64,000 bases of DNA from Algoriphagus locisalis (GTDB lineage Bacteria; Bacteroidota; Bacteroidia; Cytophagales; Cyclobacteriaceae). Under the pieces are notes generated by a model that searched no databases, was not told the DNA's origin, and was given only the letters and a program-made list of their open reading frames with translations. The DNA lies in assembly GCF_900116615.1 (NCBI RefSeq), contig NZ_FPBF01000009.1, positions 124,001 to 188,000 of the forward strand, written 5' to 3'. This document shows, piece by piece, positions 53,061 through 64,000 of the stretch (positions are counted from its first letter, which is position 1; every line of letters begins with the position of its first letter). Position numbers and translations under genes: made by a program.

Positions 53061-53780
53061 TCACTTGAGTGACCTTTCTTTGATGATTTCAATACTTTTC
53101 AATGCATGGTTTCTAAACCATTCAATATCACAGGATTCAATGTATTTCTCAATTTCTTGTATGTATTCTTCTGGGTCTGATTCTCTAAAATTCAATACTA
53201 TCTTACTATAAGTATTGCTCCAATACTTGTGTCTCATGGACATTGATTGAATGGTGTCTATTGGGTCTTCCAATTTTTCAGGGAAGCCATATTCATCAAT
53301 TATTGACTGGATTAAGAGATTGTGTTTTTCATCCAAAAAAGACTCAGTTTCGGTGATGACATCACAATAGTCATTTAGAATATGAAGGTTAGATATTGCA
53401 TCTGAAAGATGGTGGTTTGCGAGTGCTGATTCTGCCCATTTTTCAGCTTCATTATATTTTGATAGAAGTCTAGTTCCTCTGATCAATAAATTAAGTGCAA
53501 GGAAATATTTAGTACTACAATCTTCTGGTTGCAAACTCTCTACAACAATTTCGAAATGTTTAATCGATTCCACATACTGCTCAGCTATCCAGTAGCAGAA
53601 AGCTATTTGATTGTGCTGATGAATTTTCAGAACGTCCTCATCATAAGTTCCGCGAACTTTCTCTATGTATTCATTTACTAGTTTGATTTTAGCTTCAATT
53701 TCAGAGTCCGGTATGTCCTGGTAGATTTTCAGGATAATTTCCGGAGGAAAAAAATCTTTTTGGAGTTGTTCTCTATTCAT
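53061..53780 (-). CDS. Hypothetical helical (TPR-like) protein
   Basis: A 239-residue protein with no recognised family. Helical pairs such as ENFNQIAFC-type repeats around 50-135 (NQIAFCYWIAEQYVESIKHF and GTRLLSKYNEAEKWAESALAN) resemble degenerate TPRs. No signal peptide. The gene is unusual for the 12-base G/C tract 45-56 bases ahead of its start. No partner is evident; the genes on either side differ in function. Confidence 0.6.
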   Translation of the reverse strand: MNREQLQKDFFPPEIILKIYQDIPDSEIEAKIKLVNEYIEKVRGTYDEDVLKIHQHNQIAFCYWIAEQYVESIKHFEIVVESLQPEDCSTKYFLALNLLIRGTRLLSKYNEAEKWAESALANHHLSDAISNLHILNDYCDVITETESFLDEKHNLLIQSIIDEYGFPEKLEDPIDTIQSMSMRHKYWSNTYSKIVLNFRESDPEEYIQEIEKYIESCDIEWFRNHALKSIEIIKERSLK

Positions 53781-53824
53781 TATGATTTTTTTTTACGGAT
53801 CAATTCCAACAGCAAGTTTCCAAA

Positions 53825-53836
53825 GGGGGGGGGGGG
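53825..53836. repeat. Homopolymer tract, 12 G
   Basis: A run of 12 G on the plus strand (12 C on the minus strand) lies between the DUF2207 stop (53861) and the start of the 53061-53780 gene. It is not within any reading frame that I accept. Tracts of this length slip during replication. Confidence 0.9.
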
Positions 53837-53860
53837 CTTTATTTTCAGGTAAATGCTTGT

Positions 53861-55540
53861 TTACCAGCTTCCTCCTCCGCCTCCACCAAATCCGCCTCCA
53901 GATGAACCACCTCCGCCACTTCCAGAACTGGAAGGAGAACTCACCATTGTGGATTGGGTGGATTTAATGGAGTTGTTGAAGGATTTGGAAAAGTGGTTCA
54001 TGGACATCATTCTGCCTGTGGAGGAATAATACCAGGTAGGAGGTTCCAAATTCAAAGCATCAAATTTCTTCGCCCATTTGTCAAACATCCCAAAAGCTAA
54101 GGCATAGCTCATGGTGGACTCAAAATAGGTAGGATCTTCTTTCAGGAGCATTTTCAATTTGTTCTCCTCAGCTACTTTGATGAACTGTTTGAAGCCCTTT
54201 AGTTCGGAAAGAATCATCGTCCCTTCTTTGTTTTTCTTGATCAAAAACTGGCTCATGATCAATAAGAATAGGAGAGAAACACCAGCGGCGATAGCGGCTA
54301 ATGTTCCCCAGAAATAAAGAAAAGTGGGTACTAGGATGAACATGGAAAGGATCAGTCCTACGATGGTAAAGTTTTTTATTCTACGCGATTTATTCACATA
54401 ATAGATCTGTGCAGCATCCTTTAGGCTACTGCTTGCGGTACTCATGGTCGTGTAGAATTTGTCTTTAAGACTGCTAACAAGCACCTCCGATTTTGAAGCG
54501 AAGAGTCCATTGAAAACCTGACGTTGGTAGGAGGGCACATTTGCTTCCAGATCTTTCAATTTGGTGAGTTTGGTATCGTCTTTAGCAAACCAGCCTTTTT
54601 CATCAATTTCTTCTATCGTCAAATATCCCTGAGATGCCCAGAAGGGAATTAGCGAAATCAAATCCGCAGTATCACCAGTGTCGTCTATCAGATAGCCCAC
54701 CATAGCCGGATCCATCTCTTTCGGAGGGTAGTAACTGGTAGTTGTACTAGCATGATCGTCTTTGCCATGCTTTTTCCAGATGGCATGAAATCCTAAATAA
54801 ACGAAGGTCAAAATTACAATCCATCCGTATTCTGTCCAGAAAGGCCAAAAGGGCTTTATTTCCTTGATGCTTCCCAAGGGTAATTTCAACAACACTGTGA
54901 CTGCTTCTCCACCTGAGGAAACCAGGCCATCTTTGCTTTGGCCTGAAAATACTCCATTAGCAAAATTGGTTTCGAAGTCTTGACTAGGAGTATTGTTTCC
55001 CATTTGCCCAGCATAGACAAAGTATTGATCTGAACTTAGCTCAATGCCTTCTGGCAAATGAACCTTGAAATCAATTTTATTAAATGGAGCCTCCCAATCG
55101 CTTGGCTTGATGTTCCAATAAAATTGGATCGCTTCACTTTCATGGAGGAAAGCATTCTCGACTCTGTAGTTGATTTCGTACTGTTGGGGACCTTCCAGGT
55201 AAATAGCTGCATCACCGATTTTGATGCGGAGGTTGTCCGACATTTTTTGCCCAAATGCAGATGGTGCTTCAAACTTATAGCCTGGAACTTCTATATCGCT
55301 GATTTTGATTTTGCGTTTTTCCTGCTCGTTATTCTCATTTAGAAAATCATAAGAGGTTTGAATATCTCGAAAGATTCCACGCTTTTGAATTTCAAAATTG
55401 ATGTTGTATTTCTCGACCACATCAAAGTACCCTTCCTCATGGATGGTAATGTCCACAGCATAGGAGGTGACAGTAAAATCTTGAGCAAAGACCTGTAGCT
55501 GTGCGAAAAATGCGAGAATTAGAAAGATAATTTTTTTCAT
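53861..55540 (-). CDS. DUF2207 domain membrane protein
   Basis: A 559-residue membrane protein of the DUF2207 family (function unknown). Signal peptide (1-19), extracytoplasmic beta-rich domain (about 25-225, YNINFEIQKRGIFRDIQTSY), a helix near 238-256, a cytoplasmic part with the MVGYLIDDTGDTADLISLI segment, two helices (about 390-435), and a glycine/serine-rich tail (SGGGFGGGGGGSW). Gly-rich tails are common in the family. It follows the LemA gene by 55 bases; the LemA-DUF2207 pair recurs in many bacteria and suggests one membrane complex. Confidence 0.88.
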   Translation of the reverse strand: MKKIIFLILAFFAQLQVFAQDFTVTSYAVDITIHEEGYFDVVEKYNINFEIQKRGIFRDIQTSYDFLNENNEQEKRKIKISDIEVPGYKFEAPSAFGQKMSDNLRIKIGDAAIYLEGPQQYEINYRVENAFLHESEAIQFYWNIKPSDWEAPFNKIDFKVHLPEGIELSSDQYFVYAGQMGNNTPSQDFETNFANGVFSGQSKDGLVSSGGEAVTVLLKLPLGSIKEIKPFWPFWTEYGWIVILTFVYLGFHAIWKKHGKDDHASTTTSYYPPKEMDPAMVGYLIDDTGDTADLISLIPFWASQGYLTIEEIDEKGWFAKDDTKLTKLKDLEANVPSYQRQVFNGLFASKSEVLVSSLKDKFYTTMSTASSSLKDAAQIYYVNKSRRIKNFTIVGLILSMFILVPTFLYFWGTLAAIAAGVSLLFLLIMSQFLIKKNKEGTMILSELKGFKQFIKVAEENKLKMLLKEDPTYFESTMSYALAFGMFDKWAKKFDALNLEPPTWYYSSTGRMMSMNHFSKSFNNSIKSTQSTMVSSPSSSGSGGGGSSGGGFGGGGGGSW

Positions 55541-55595
55541 GGTGTGGTTTACATTGCTGTAAATCTCAACGGATATTGGGGTGAGTTTAGAAAAA

Positions 55596-56156
55596 TCAGG
55601 AAAAACTCACTTTTACATTTTCACGACTTTCTGGCTCAGCCTCGAAATAGTCAAAATGCTGGTAATTGAACATTCCAGCAACAAGTACTGCAGGGAAGCT
55701 TTCTCCATAGGTATTATTCTCACGAACAGTTCCGTTGTAATATCGTCTAGCCCGCTCCAGATTTTCTTCGATCTCATTCAGTTTATCCTGAAGTTGCAGG
55801 AAGTTGGTATTTGCTTTCAAATCTGGATAAGCTTCGCTCAAAGCAAAGATGCTTCTCAGCGTTTTTTGAAGCTGATTTTCTGCCTGAATCTGCTTGTTGA
55901 TGTCATCAGAAGGAACCGCCATAGCTGCATTTCTAGCTTGAATTACCGCTTCCAGCGTTTCTTTTTCATGGCTTGCATAACCTTTCACAGTTTCGACCAG
56001 ATTGGGAATCAAATCATATCGCCGTTTTAGCGCAACATCTATATTGCTCCAGGCATCTTTTACCATGTTTTTGTTCTTGACAAAGCGATTATAAATGCCA
56101 ACTAGAATGACTCCTATAAACAAGACGATTCCAAGAATAATGAGCATTGTTACCAT
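55596..56156 (-). CDS. LemA family protein
   Basis: A 186-residue membrane-anchored protein. One N-terminal helix (about 4-22, out-in orientation) and a helical domain with the family signature WSNIDVALKRRYDLIPNLVE and VKGYASHEKETLEAVIQAR. Ends with FNYQHFDYFEAEPESRENV, also typical. Precise function unknown. It is the first gene in a pair with DUF2207. Confidence 0.93.
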   Translation of the reverse strand: MVTMLIILGIVLFIGVILVGIYNRFVKNKNMVKDAWSNIDVALKRRYDLIPNLVETVKGYASHEKETLEAVIQARNAAMAVPSDDINKQIQAENQLQKTLRSIFALSEAYPDLKANTNFLQLQDKLNEIEENLERARRYYNGTVRENNTYGESFPAVLVAGMFNYQHFDYFEAEPESRENVKVSFS

Positions 56157-58736
<2,580 letters not shown>

Positions 58737-58764
58737 TTAGAAGCAATAAATCAAGTAGAAGATG

Positions 58765-58797
58765 AAAAGGTGATCTTGAAACGGATCACCTTTCTTT
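58765..58797 (+). terminator. Rho-independent terminator after katG
   Basis: AAAGGTGATC (58766-58775) pairs with GATCACCTTT (58784-58793), a 10-bp stem with an 8-base loop, followed by CTTTG. It lies 29 bases after the stop and between convergent genes. Confidence 0.8.
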
Positions 58798-58887
58798 GTG
58801 TATTTTTAATTTAGACATGGAGTAACAAATAATTTTTTGAAGAAAATTTAATCTTGCCTATTCCATTCGTGGAGATTTACCAAAGGA

Positions 58888-59892
58888 CTACGTAGAGACT
58901 GGTTCTGAAAATGTGGCTTTAGTAATCCTTTCTATCACTTTTTTCGGGGATAATTCCTCTTCATAGTATTTGCGTGCATTATTTTTTAGCTCTGTCAATA
59001 GTTCAGGGTTTACAATGATGTTTTTAATCTTCTCTTGAATATCGTCTTGAGATCCGTCTGTGAAGAGTAGGTGTTTTCTATCCTGCAATGCCTTAGGCAG
59101 CTTCCGAGATAGGGGGGTAGAGATGATCGCTTTACCAAAACACAAGAATTCTCCCAATTTCCAACCATGGCAATCCAACACTGCTGGTGTGTTGAATGCA
59201 ATAGAGGATTTCTTCATATTCCCTAGATATTCTGTTATACTATAACGAGTTGTGACAGTGATTTCATCATACCCAGGAACGTCCTTTCTTGGTCTTGGAG
59301 CAAAACCACCATCAAATTCAATATCCGGATTCTCAATGCAGGCTTTAATGAAATTGGCTCTGAAATCATTTGTTTTCTTTTCTTTCTTCCAAAGAGATGA
59401 CGCAAAAAACACATAGTTGTTAACATTTTTGTTGGGATAATATTCATCTATGCTCATTCTATTTAATTGTGCTTTGTAATCTGAGAAAAACCGTCTCTTG
59501 TTTGGGATTCTAGAACTTGCCTTCAGGTAATTACTAATTGCCATATATCCTGTTTTAAAAAAAGAATAAATGTGGATGCCAAAGCTCGGGCCTATAGCTA
59601 TGATCTTTTCAGGGCTTGGATAGGCAATATCACTTTTATTGATCTTGGCATAGGTGTCTGCCCAATTCAAAGCAATAATATCTACTTCTTCCGAATCAGC
59701 AAAATCTATAATGATTTTTCTCTCAGCATCTTTGCTTTTTAAGACTAAGGCGAAGAAATGATTGTTGTGCTTAAAGTCTCGAAAATAGTTATTCGAAAAC
59801 TTAATGTTCTTTTTTCCAAAAAGCTCTTCTATACCCTTGATATAATAGGAAGAATATAAGATGTCACTTGACGGATCTATGTAAACCTTCAT
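58888..59892 (-). CDS. Glycosyltransferase-like protein
   Basis: A 334-residue protein whose C-terminal half looks like the group-1 type nucleotide-sugar domain: KKSSIAFNTPAVLDCHGWKL, EFLCFGKAIISTPLSRKLPKAL, and DIQEKIKNIIVNPELLTELKNN. The first half has no close motif. Single gene in its orientation, with convergent katG ahead and a 152-base A+T-rich gap behind. Predicted cytoplasmic; sugar specificity unknown. Confidence 0.7.
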   Translation of the reverse strand: MKVYIDPSSDILYSSYYIKGIEELFGKKNIKFSNNYFRDFKHNNHFFALVLKSKDAERKIIIDFADSEEVDIIALNWADTYAKINKSDIAYPSPEKIIAIGPSFGIHIYSFFKTGYMAISNYLKASSRIPNKRRFFSDYKAQLNRMSIDEYYPNKNVNNYVFFASSLWKKEKKTNDFRANFIKACIENPDIEFDGGFAPRPRKDVPGYDEITVTTRYSITEYLGNMKKSSIAFNTPAVLDCHGWKLGEFLCFGKAIISTPLSRKLPKALQDRKHLLFTDGSQDDIQEKIKNIIVNPELLTELKNNARKYYEEELSPKKVIERITKATFSEPVST

Positions 59893-60044
59893 TCGTAAAA
59901 GTTCATTTATTTATTCAACTAGATGGTTTTCATTAAGATGAATAGGGGTTCACTTTAATTAATTGATTGATTAGTCAATAATAGCAATAATAATGATGTT
60001 ATCATGGTTGTTTTAAAAATCTAAAAATGTGCCTTTTAATCTTT

Positions 60045-60836
60045 TTAGTTTTTCGATCTCTTGTTGAAATCCGCTTTGATGATTTTTTTTGCAGCTTTAG
60101 AAGCTACATATTTCTCCAACTCTTTCATGGAAATTACTGTAAATCCACCTTTTTTGAGAAGTTCTAAATATTCTTCGAAAAGCTCCGGAGGCGTATTCAC
60201 CCAGGGGTGTTCGATGTCAGGTACACCATGAATGGTCAAGATGACAATCTTTCCATTTTTAGCTTGCTCAAAAGCTTTCATGATCTCCACTTTGTTCTTT
60301 TCATCAGTCGCCCAACTAGGTATCAAATAGGGATGATCACTCAATGGATCATAAGCTCTGCTTCCTCCGGCTCTAGCGAATACATAATCTTTTTGCTCCA
60401 AAAATTCCAAGGCTTTTGCATTCAAGCCATATCCTGGATAGGCAAAGTTTGTAGGGGATGAAATGCCAAGAGAATCACATTTGGCTTCTATGTAACTGAG
60501 CTCAGCGTTGAATTCTGCCTGGGAAAGTTTGCTGACATTGGCGTGAGTATGTGTATGATTTGCGATTTCAAATCCCATTTGATTTAATTCCTGAATTTGA
60601 CGCCAATTCATATACAAAGCACTATCGGCATAATTGGGCTGGAACTCGCAGACAAAGAATGTAGCGCCAAATCCATACTTCTTCAATAAGGGCGCAACTA
60701 CAGAATACTGACTTGCCGGAGCATCATCAAAGGTGAGAACAACCAGTTTATCAGGAATAGGTTTTTTTAGGATTTGGGCTTGTGAAAAAAAGGTGAAAGA
60801 AAGGGTAAGGAGTAGAAGTAAGAGTGTCTTTTTCAT
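60045..60836 (-). CDS. Exported polysaccharide deacetylase (NodB-type)
   Basis: A 263-residue exported carbohydrate esterase family 4 protein. Signal peptide (1-20), NodB motif 1 LTFDDAPAS (Asp38-Asp39), motif 2 ANHTHTHANVS (His ligands), motif 3 FAYPGYGLNAKALE, motif 4 ARAGGSRAY-like, and the final VILTIHGVPD with a catalytic His. It removes N-acetyl or O-acetyl groups from chitin-like or peptidoglycan sugars. The gene follows GntP by 37 bases, so the two are likely one transcript. Confidence 0.9.
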   Translation of the reverse strand: MKKTLLLLLLTLSFTFFSQAQILKKPIPDKLVVLTFDDAPASQYSVVAPLLKKYGFGATFFVCEFQPNYADSALYMNWRQIQELNQMGFEIANHTHTHANVSKLSQAEFNAELSYIEAKCDSLGISSPTNFAYPGYGLNAKALEFLEQKDYVFARAGGSRAYDPLSDHPYLIPSWATDEKNKVEIMKAFEQAKNGKIVILTIHGVPDIEHPWVNTPPELFEEYLELLKKGGFTVISMKELEKYVASKAAKKIIKADFNKRSKN

Positions 60837-60873
60837 AAGGTTATTCCATTTCTATTCTCTGTTTGAATACACA

Positions 60874-62205
60874 TTACCTCACCACCAGCGTAATCAGATA
60901 TATCACACTGATCGCAGTGAGCGACATAATCAACGTTCCTAGACTATGCGTCTGATTACCTTGTTTAATCGATAGACCTGAAAGCTGGGTGACTGCCCAA
61001 AAGAAACTGTCATTGGCATGGGAAATTGCCATAGCTCCAGCTCCTGTAGCCAAGACTGCGAATACACGCATGCTCTCTGAGTCTAGACCAAGTGAACCGA
61101 GCAAAGGAGCTATAATCGATGCTGTGGTGATCATGGCAACTGTCGAAGAACCTTGGGCCGTTTTCAGCGCAAAAGCAATCAGGAAAGGAAGGAATATCCC
61201 CCAACTTGCCCCACTCATACTTGAGCTTACCAGGTCCCCAATTCCTGAATTCTGAAGCATTTTCCCAAAAACACCGCCTGCCCCGGTAATCAGAATCACA
61301 GGTGCAGCTATCAATATTGCTTCGCCTATCCAGCCGGAAGATGAAAGTAACTTAGCATCGAATTTCTTTGGTAAAGTAAAAGCCATAAAAGAGCCTAATA
61401 ATAAGGCTATCACCGGGCTTCCGGCGAATTGGATAAAGGTGTAAAATCCGCCTTCCCCAAATGGTTTTGTAGGGTATTTGGCAATAGATGCGGTTATGAT
61501 TAAAATCAGCGGGACGATGATAGGCAAAAAAGAAGCGAAGGCCGAGGGTCTGTTTTTAGCATCAATTTCCTCAGTTTTCACAGCCATTTTTGGTACCAAA
61601 GGAATTTTATAAGCCACTTTTTTTACGAAAATATAGCTTGGAATCAAGGCGGTCAAACTCACGATTAGGCCATAGAAAATAATCATCCCAAGATCAGCGT
61701 CATAAATACCAGCAGTCGCAATTGGTCCTGGAGTAGGAGGTACTAAGGAGTGAGAAGCAGTGGCACCGAGAGCCAATGCAATTGTAGTAGCTGCATAAGG
61801 CACCTTTCCTTTTAAAGAGAGGGATTTACTGATGGGGTTCATCATGATAAAGGTGCTATCTCCGAATACTGGTATGGATAAGATATAGCCCGAAATCATC
61901 ATGGCAAGCGTTATCGATTTTTCACCGATCCAGGAGAGGATTTTCTCAGCAATAACTATTGCTCCTCCGGTTTTTTCCAGAAAAGTGCCCATCATAACAC
62001 CAAGTAAAATGAGTAACCCTATACTTCCTAAAACCCCACCAAAACCCTCAGAAATAGATTGTAAGATTAACTCACCGGACATTCCGGATAGCAAGCCGTA
62101 GAGGATGGCTCCGCAGAAAAGCGCAAGAAATGGGTGGATGTCAAATTTGACTATGGCAAGTAGAATCAGTGCCAAGGCAAAAAGGATAATCAATAATGTA
62201 AGCAT
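60874..62205 (-). CDS. GntP family permease
   Basis: A 443-residue inner-membrane proton symporter of the gluconate permease family with about 12-14 helices. Seen: FALALILLAIVKFDIHPFLALFCGA, GVMMGTFLEKTGGA, ATASHSLVPPTPGPIATAG, and GSSTVAMITTASIIAPLL, all family signatures. Substrate is probably a sugar acid (gluconate, idonate or related). Linked to a deacetylase in one direction and divergent from a GH20 gene. A possible candidate for uptake of acids that feed the sugar-acid locus at 28-41 kb, though that is distant and inferred. Confidence 0.92.
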   Translation of the reverse strand: MLTLLIILFALALILLAIVKFDIHPFLALFCGAILYGLLSGMSGELILQSISEGFGGVLGSIGLLILLGVMMGTFLEKTGGAIVIAEKILSWIGEKSITLAMMISGYILSIPVFGDSTFIMMNPISKSLSLKGKVPYAATTIALALGATASHSLVPPTPGPIATAGIYDADLGMIIFYGLIVSLTALIPSYIFVKKVAYKIPLVPKMAVKTEEIDAKNRPSAFASFLPIIVPLILIITASIAKYPTKPFGEGGFYTFIQFAGSPVIALLLGSFMAFTLPKKFDAKLLSSSGWIGEAILIAAPVILITGAGGVFGKMLQNSGIGDLVSSSMSGASWGIFLPFLIAFALKTAQGSSTVAMITTASIIAPLLGSLGLDSESMRVFAVLATGAGAMAISHANDSFFWAVTQLSGLSIKQGNQTHSLGTLIMSLTAISVIYLITLVVR

Positions 62206-62402
62206 TCTAGGTTAGGTTGGGTTTGGTAAAAGAGCTTGAACAAAATAGTTACAAACCTTCAACCTAAAAATTAGGGAAAAAAAGGGAATATTAAAGCCCG
62301 AAGCTGGATTAGCTTTTGAATTGTTTGCTGAACGGCTTTTTGGGCTTTGATTATTTGGTATTTTAGCTATTCAAAATTCTTTTAACCCAATATCCTCTTT
62401 AC

Positions 62403-64000
62403 ATGCGATTATTTACTGTTTTCAAGCTAGTACTAGTTTTAGTAGTGCTGGCATCTTGCAACTCTACGCCTAAAAAGGCAGGAAGCTTCGAGCTATTGCC
62501 AAGTCCTTCATCCGTACAAATCTCAGGGATTTCCTCTGTTTCGCCCACAGAGATTGACGAGTTTGTCCAGCAAGCCAAAGCTGATTTTATCTCTGGTAAT
62601 TCATTGCCAGGTTCAAGCGATATTTCTCTGACCTTAGAAGTTACCTTTGATTTAGCACCTGAAGGGTATATTCTTGAGATTTCTAAAGAGCATATTGATG
62701 TTTTTGCAGCTACTGAGGAAGGGCTTTGGTACGGTTTAATAACCTTGGGTCAATTGGTGCAGGATGCCTTGGATCAGGAAGCAGCACTACCCTTGATTTC
62801 TATAAAAGACGAACCGGCGCTTAACTATCGTGCTGTGCACCTCGACGTCAAGCATCACCTGGAAAAGAAGGAGTATTACTATGAATTGATGGATGAATTG
62901 GCCGAACAGAAAATCAATGGGATTATACTGGAAATAGAAGATAAACTGGCTTTTGATAAGCAGCCTAAAGTAGGTTCTTCAGATGCTTGGTCTATAGCAG
63001 AATGGAAAGAGCTAAGTGAATATGCCATGGCGAGAAATATCCGGATTTCGCCTTTGGTGCAAGGACTGGGGCATGCATCCTTTATTCTAAAGCATGAGGA
63101 TTACAAGGATCTTCGGGATGATCCAGCAAGTGATTGGGCCTTTAATCCCCTCGATGAGCGAACGTACGAGGTACAATTTGATCTCTACACTGACGCACTT
63201 GCGGCTTTTCCCCATGCTCAATATTTGCACGTAGGGGGAGATGAAGTTCATACCACAGGAAGAGGAAGTGGAAAATCTCCACTTGAGCTGCAGTTGATCT
63301 GGCTCAATAGAGTGAGTGAATATGCAGAGAGCAAAGGCTTAACACCGATTTTTTGGGATGATATGCCTTTGAAAAATGCCGGGGTTTACGGTTCTATTTT
63401 CAATAGAAATCTATCTGCTGCCCAAGTCGATAGCATCTGGACTGCAAACGAACCCAATCTCAATACCTATGTGGATATGTTTCCAAAGAATTGTGTGTAT
63501 ATGCGCTGGAATTATAGCATGCCTGAAACGATTGGTAACAACCGAGCGATGCGGTGGTTTACCGATCATGGTTTCCAAGTGATGGGAGCCACGGCAGGTC
63601 AAACTCGCTGGAACCTGATGCCGCTGGAGGAAAGTAACACGGCCAATATTCGTGACTTTGCCTTACTCTCAATTGACAATAAAGCGGATGGCTTGCTTCT
63701 GACACTTTGGGATGATGATTCTCCACACTTTGAACTGTATGCCCGTGGGATTGCGATTTTTGCTGAATACACCTGGGCAGGTAATAAGCGCAACTCAGAT
63801 CAACTTCATGCCGCTTACAGACAACGGGCTTTCGGTTCGGAATTAGCTTCAGAGGAATATGCATTTATCAACGATCTGGAAGGGCCTGTGGAGTTTTGGA
63901 AAAATGCGTTGCTGGATAACAATGACCGAAATAGAATTAGAAGGTTGGAGAATCCCTTGCAAGATGCTGTTTTAGCTTTGCCGGAGGCAAATAATCCTGG
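62403..64000 (+). CDS. GH20 beta-N-acetylhexosaminidase lipoprotein, 3' end cut by window
   Basis: A lipoprotein glycosidase of family 20, 532 codons visible, continuing past the window end. Signal with lipobox VLASC (Cys19), a GH20b-like domain (about 25-140), then the catalytic TIM barrel from about residue 145. The catalytic pair is Asp280-Glu281 in LHVGGDEVH. It releases terminal GlcNAc or GalNAc from glycans or chitin fragments, probably at the cell surface. It is divergent from the GntP-deacetylase pair, which fits an amino-sugar theme. No stop codon is seen in the window. Confidence 0.92.
   Translation, partial: MRLFTVFKLVLVLVVLASCNSTPKKAGSFELLPSPSSVQISGISSVSPTEIDEFVQQAKADFISGNSLPGSSDISLTLEVTFDLAPEGYILEISKEHIDVFAATEEGLWYGLITLGQLVQDALDQEAALPLISIKDEPALNYRAVHLDVKHHLEKKEYYYELMDELAEQKINGIILEIEDKLAFDKQPKVGSSDAWSIAEWKELSEYAMARNIRISPLVQGLGHASFILKHEDYKDLRDDPASDWAFNPLDERTYEVQFDLYTDALAAFPHAQYLHVGGDEVHTTGRGSGKSPLELQLIWLNRVSEYAESKGLTPIFWDDMPLKNAGVYGSIFNRNLSAAQVDSIWTANEPNLNTYVDMFPKNCVYMRWNYSMPETIGNNRAMRWFTDHGFQVMGATAGQTRWNLMPLEESNTANIRDFALLSIDNKADGLLLTLWDDDSPHFELYARGIAIFAEYTWAGNKRNSDQLHAAYRQRAFGSELASEEYAFINDLEGPVEFWKNALLDNNDRNRIRRLENPLQDAVLALPEANNP

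Noticed and set aside
53825-53836. G tract as a frameshift site in the DUF2207 gene
   Set aside because: The gene stops at 53861 on the minus strand, before the tract, so it cannot alter that reading frame. A tract effect could only be on transcription of the next gene.

Overview
The window looks like chromosomal DNA of a gliding-type Bacteroidota, most likely order Cytophagales (Cyclobacteriaceae, Algoriphagus-like). This is inferred from gene content: the type IX secretion translocon SprA, TonB proteins with proline runs, SusC/SusD outer-membrane proteins with a FecI/FecR pair, DUF4837, DUF4292 and DUF2207 proteins, and two exact Bacteroidota-style promoters (TTTG-N19-TAnnTTTG). Base composition is moderate and even. 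I saw no tRNA, rRNA, CRISPR array, prophage or insertion sequence.

Region 1 (1-22862) is housekeeping and cell envelope, nearly all on the minus strand. It reads, in transcription order: enoyl-CoA hydratase then a flippase; a TPR lipoprotein, a DUF4292 lipoprotein and an EnvC-like protein; tatA, gatA and a LysM lytic transglycosylase; DUF4837 lipoprotein, hybrid malic enzyme, ruvA, sprA, gcvH and a VanZ-like protein; then two tandem tonB paralogues, the last cut by the window edge.

Region 2 (22977-28272) is on the plus strand: NADP isocitrate dehydrogenase, an intergenic cluster of short palindromes, then a glycosyltransferase, a DegT-type aminotransferase and a DUF819 membrane protein.

Region 3 (28385-41257) is the most interesting part. 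A FecI-type sigma factor, a FecR anti-sigma factor, an STN-bearing SusC and a SusD are followed by two tandem pairs, each of an exported RraA-type aldolase and an exported (twin-arginine) enolase-superfamily protein, and then a BASS-family sodium symporter. Both RraA proteins keep the D-X20-R-D aldolase motif, and both enolase-superfamily proteins keep the metal ligands and His/Asp dyad with identical spacing. I infer an envelope-located sugar-acid (or related hydroxyacid) pathway that dehydrates and then cleaves its substrate outside the cytoplasm, with uptake of a product such as pyruvate.

Region 4 (41368-58736) is mixed: a DUF1275 membrane protein, a lipocalin-like and a stress-protein-like gene, a two-component system, a cation diffusion facilitator divergent from a BACON-GH5 lipoprotein glucanase, a Bcr/CflA exporter, a DEAD-box helicase, a cupin protein, a RibD/DHFR-like reductase, an unknown protein downstream of a 12-base G tract, a DUF2207/LemA pair and catalase-peroxidase KatG. 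Intergenic gaps here carry short GC-rich repeat families.

Region 5 (58888-64000) holds a glycosyltransferase, a GntP permease with a polysaccharide deacetylase, and a GH20 beta-N-acetylhexosaminidase lipoprotein running off the right edge.
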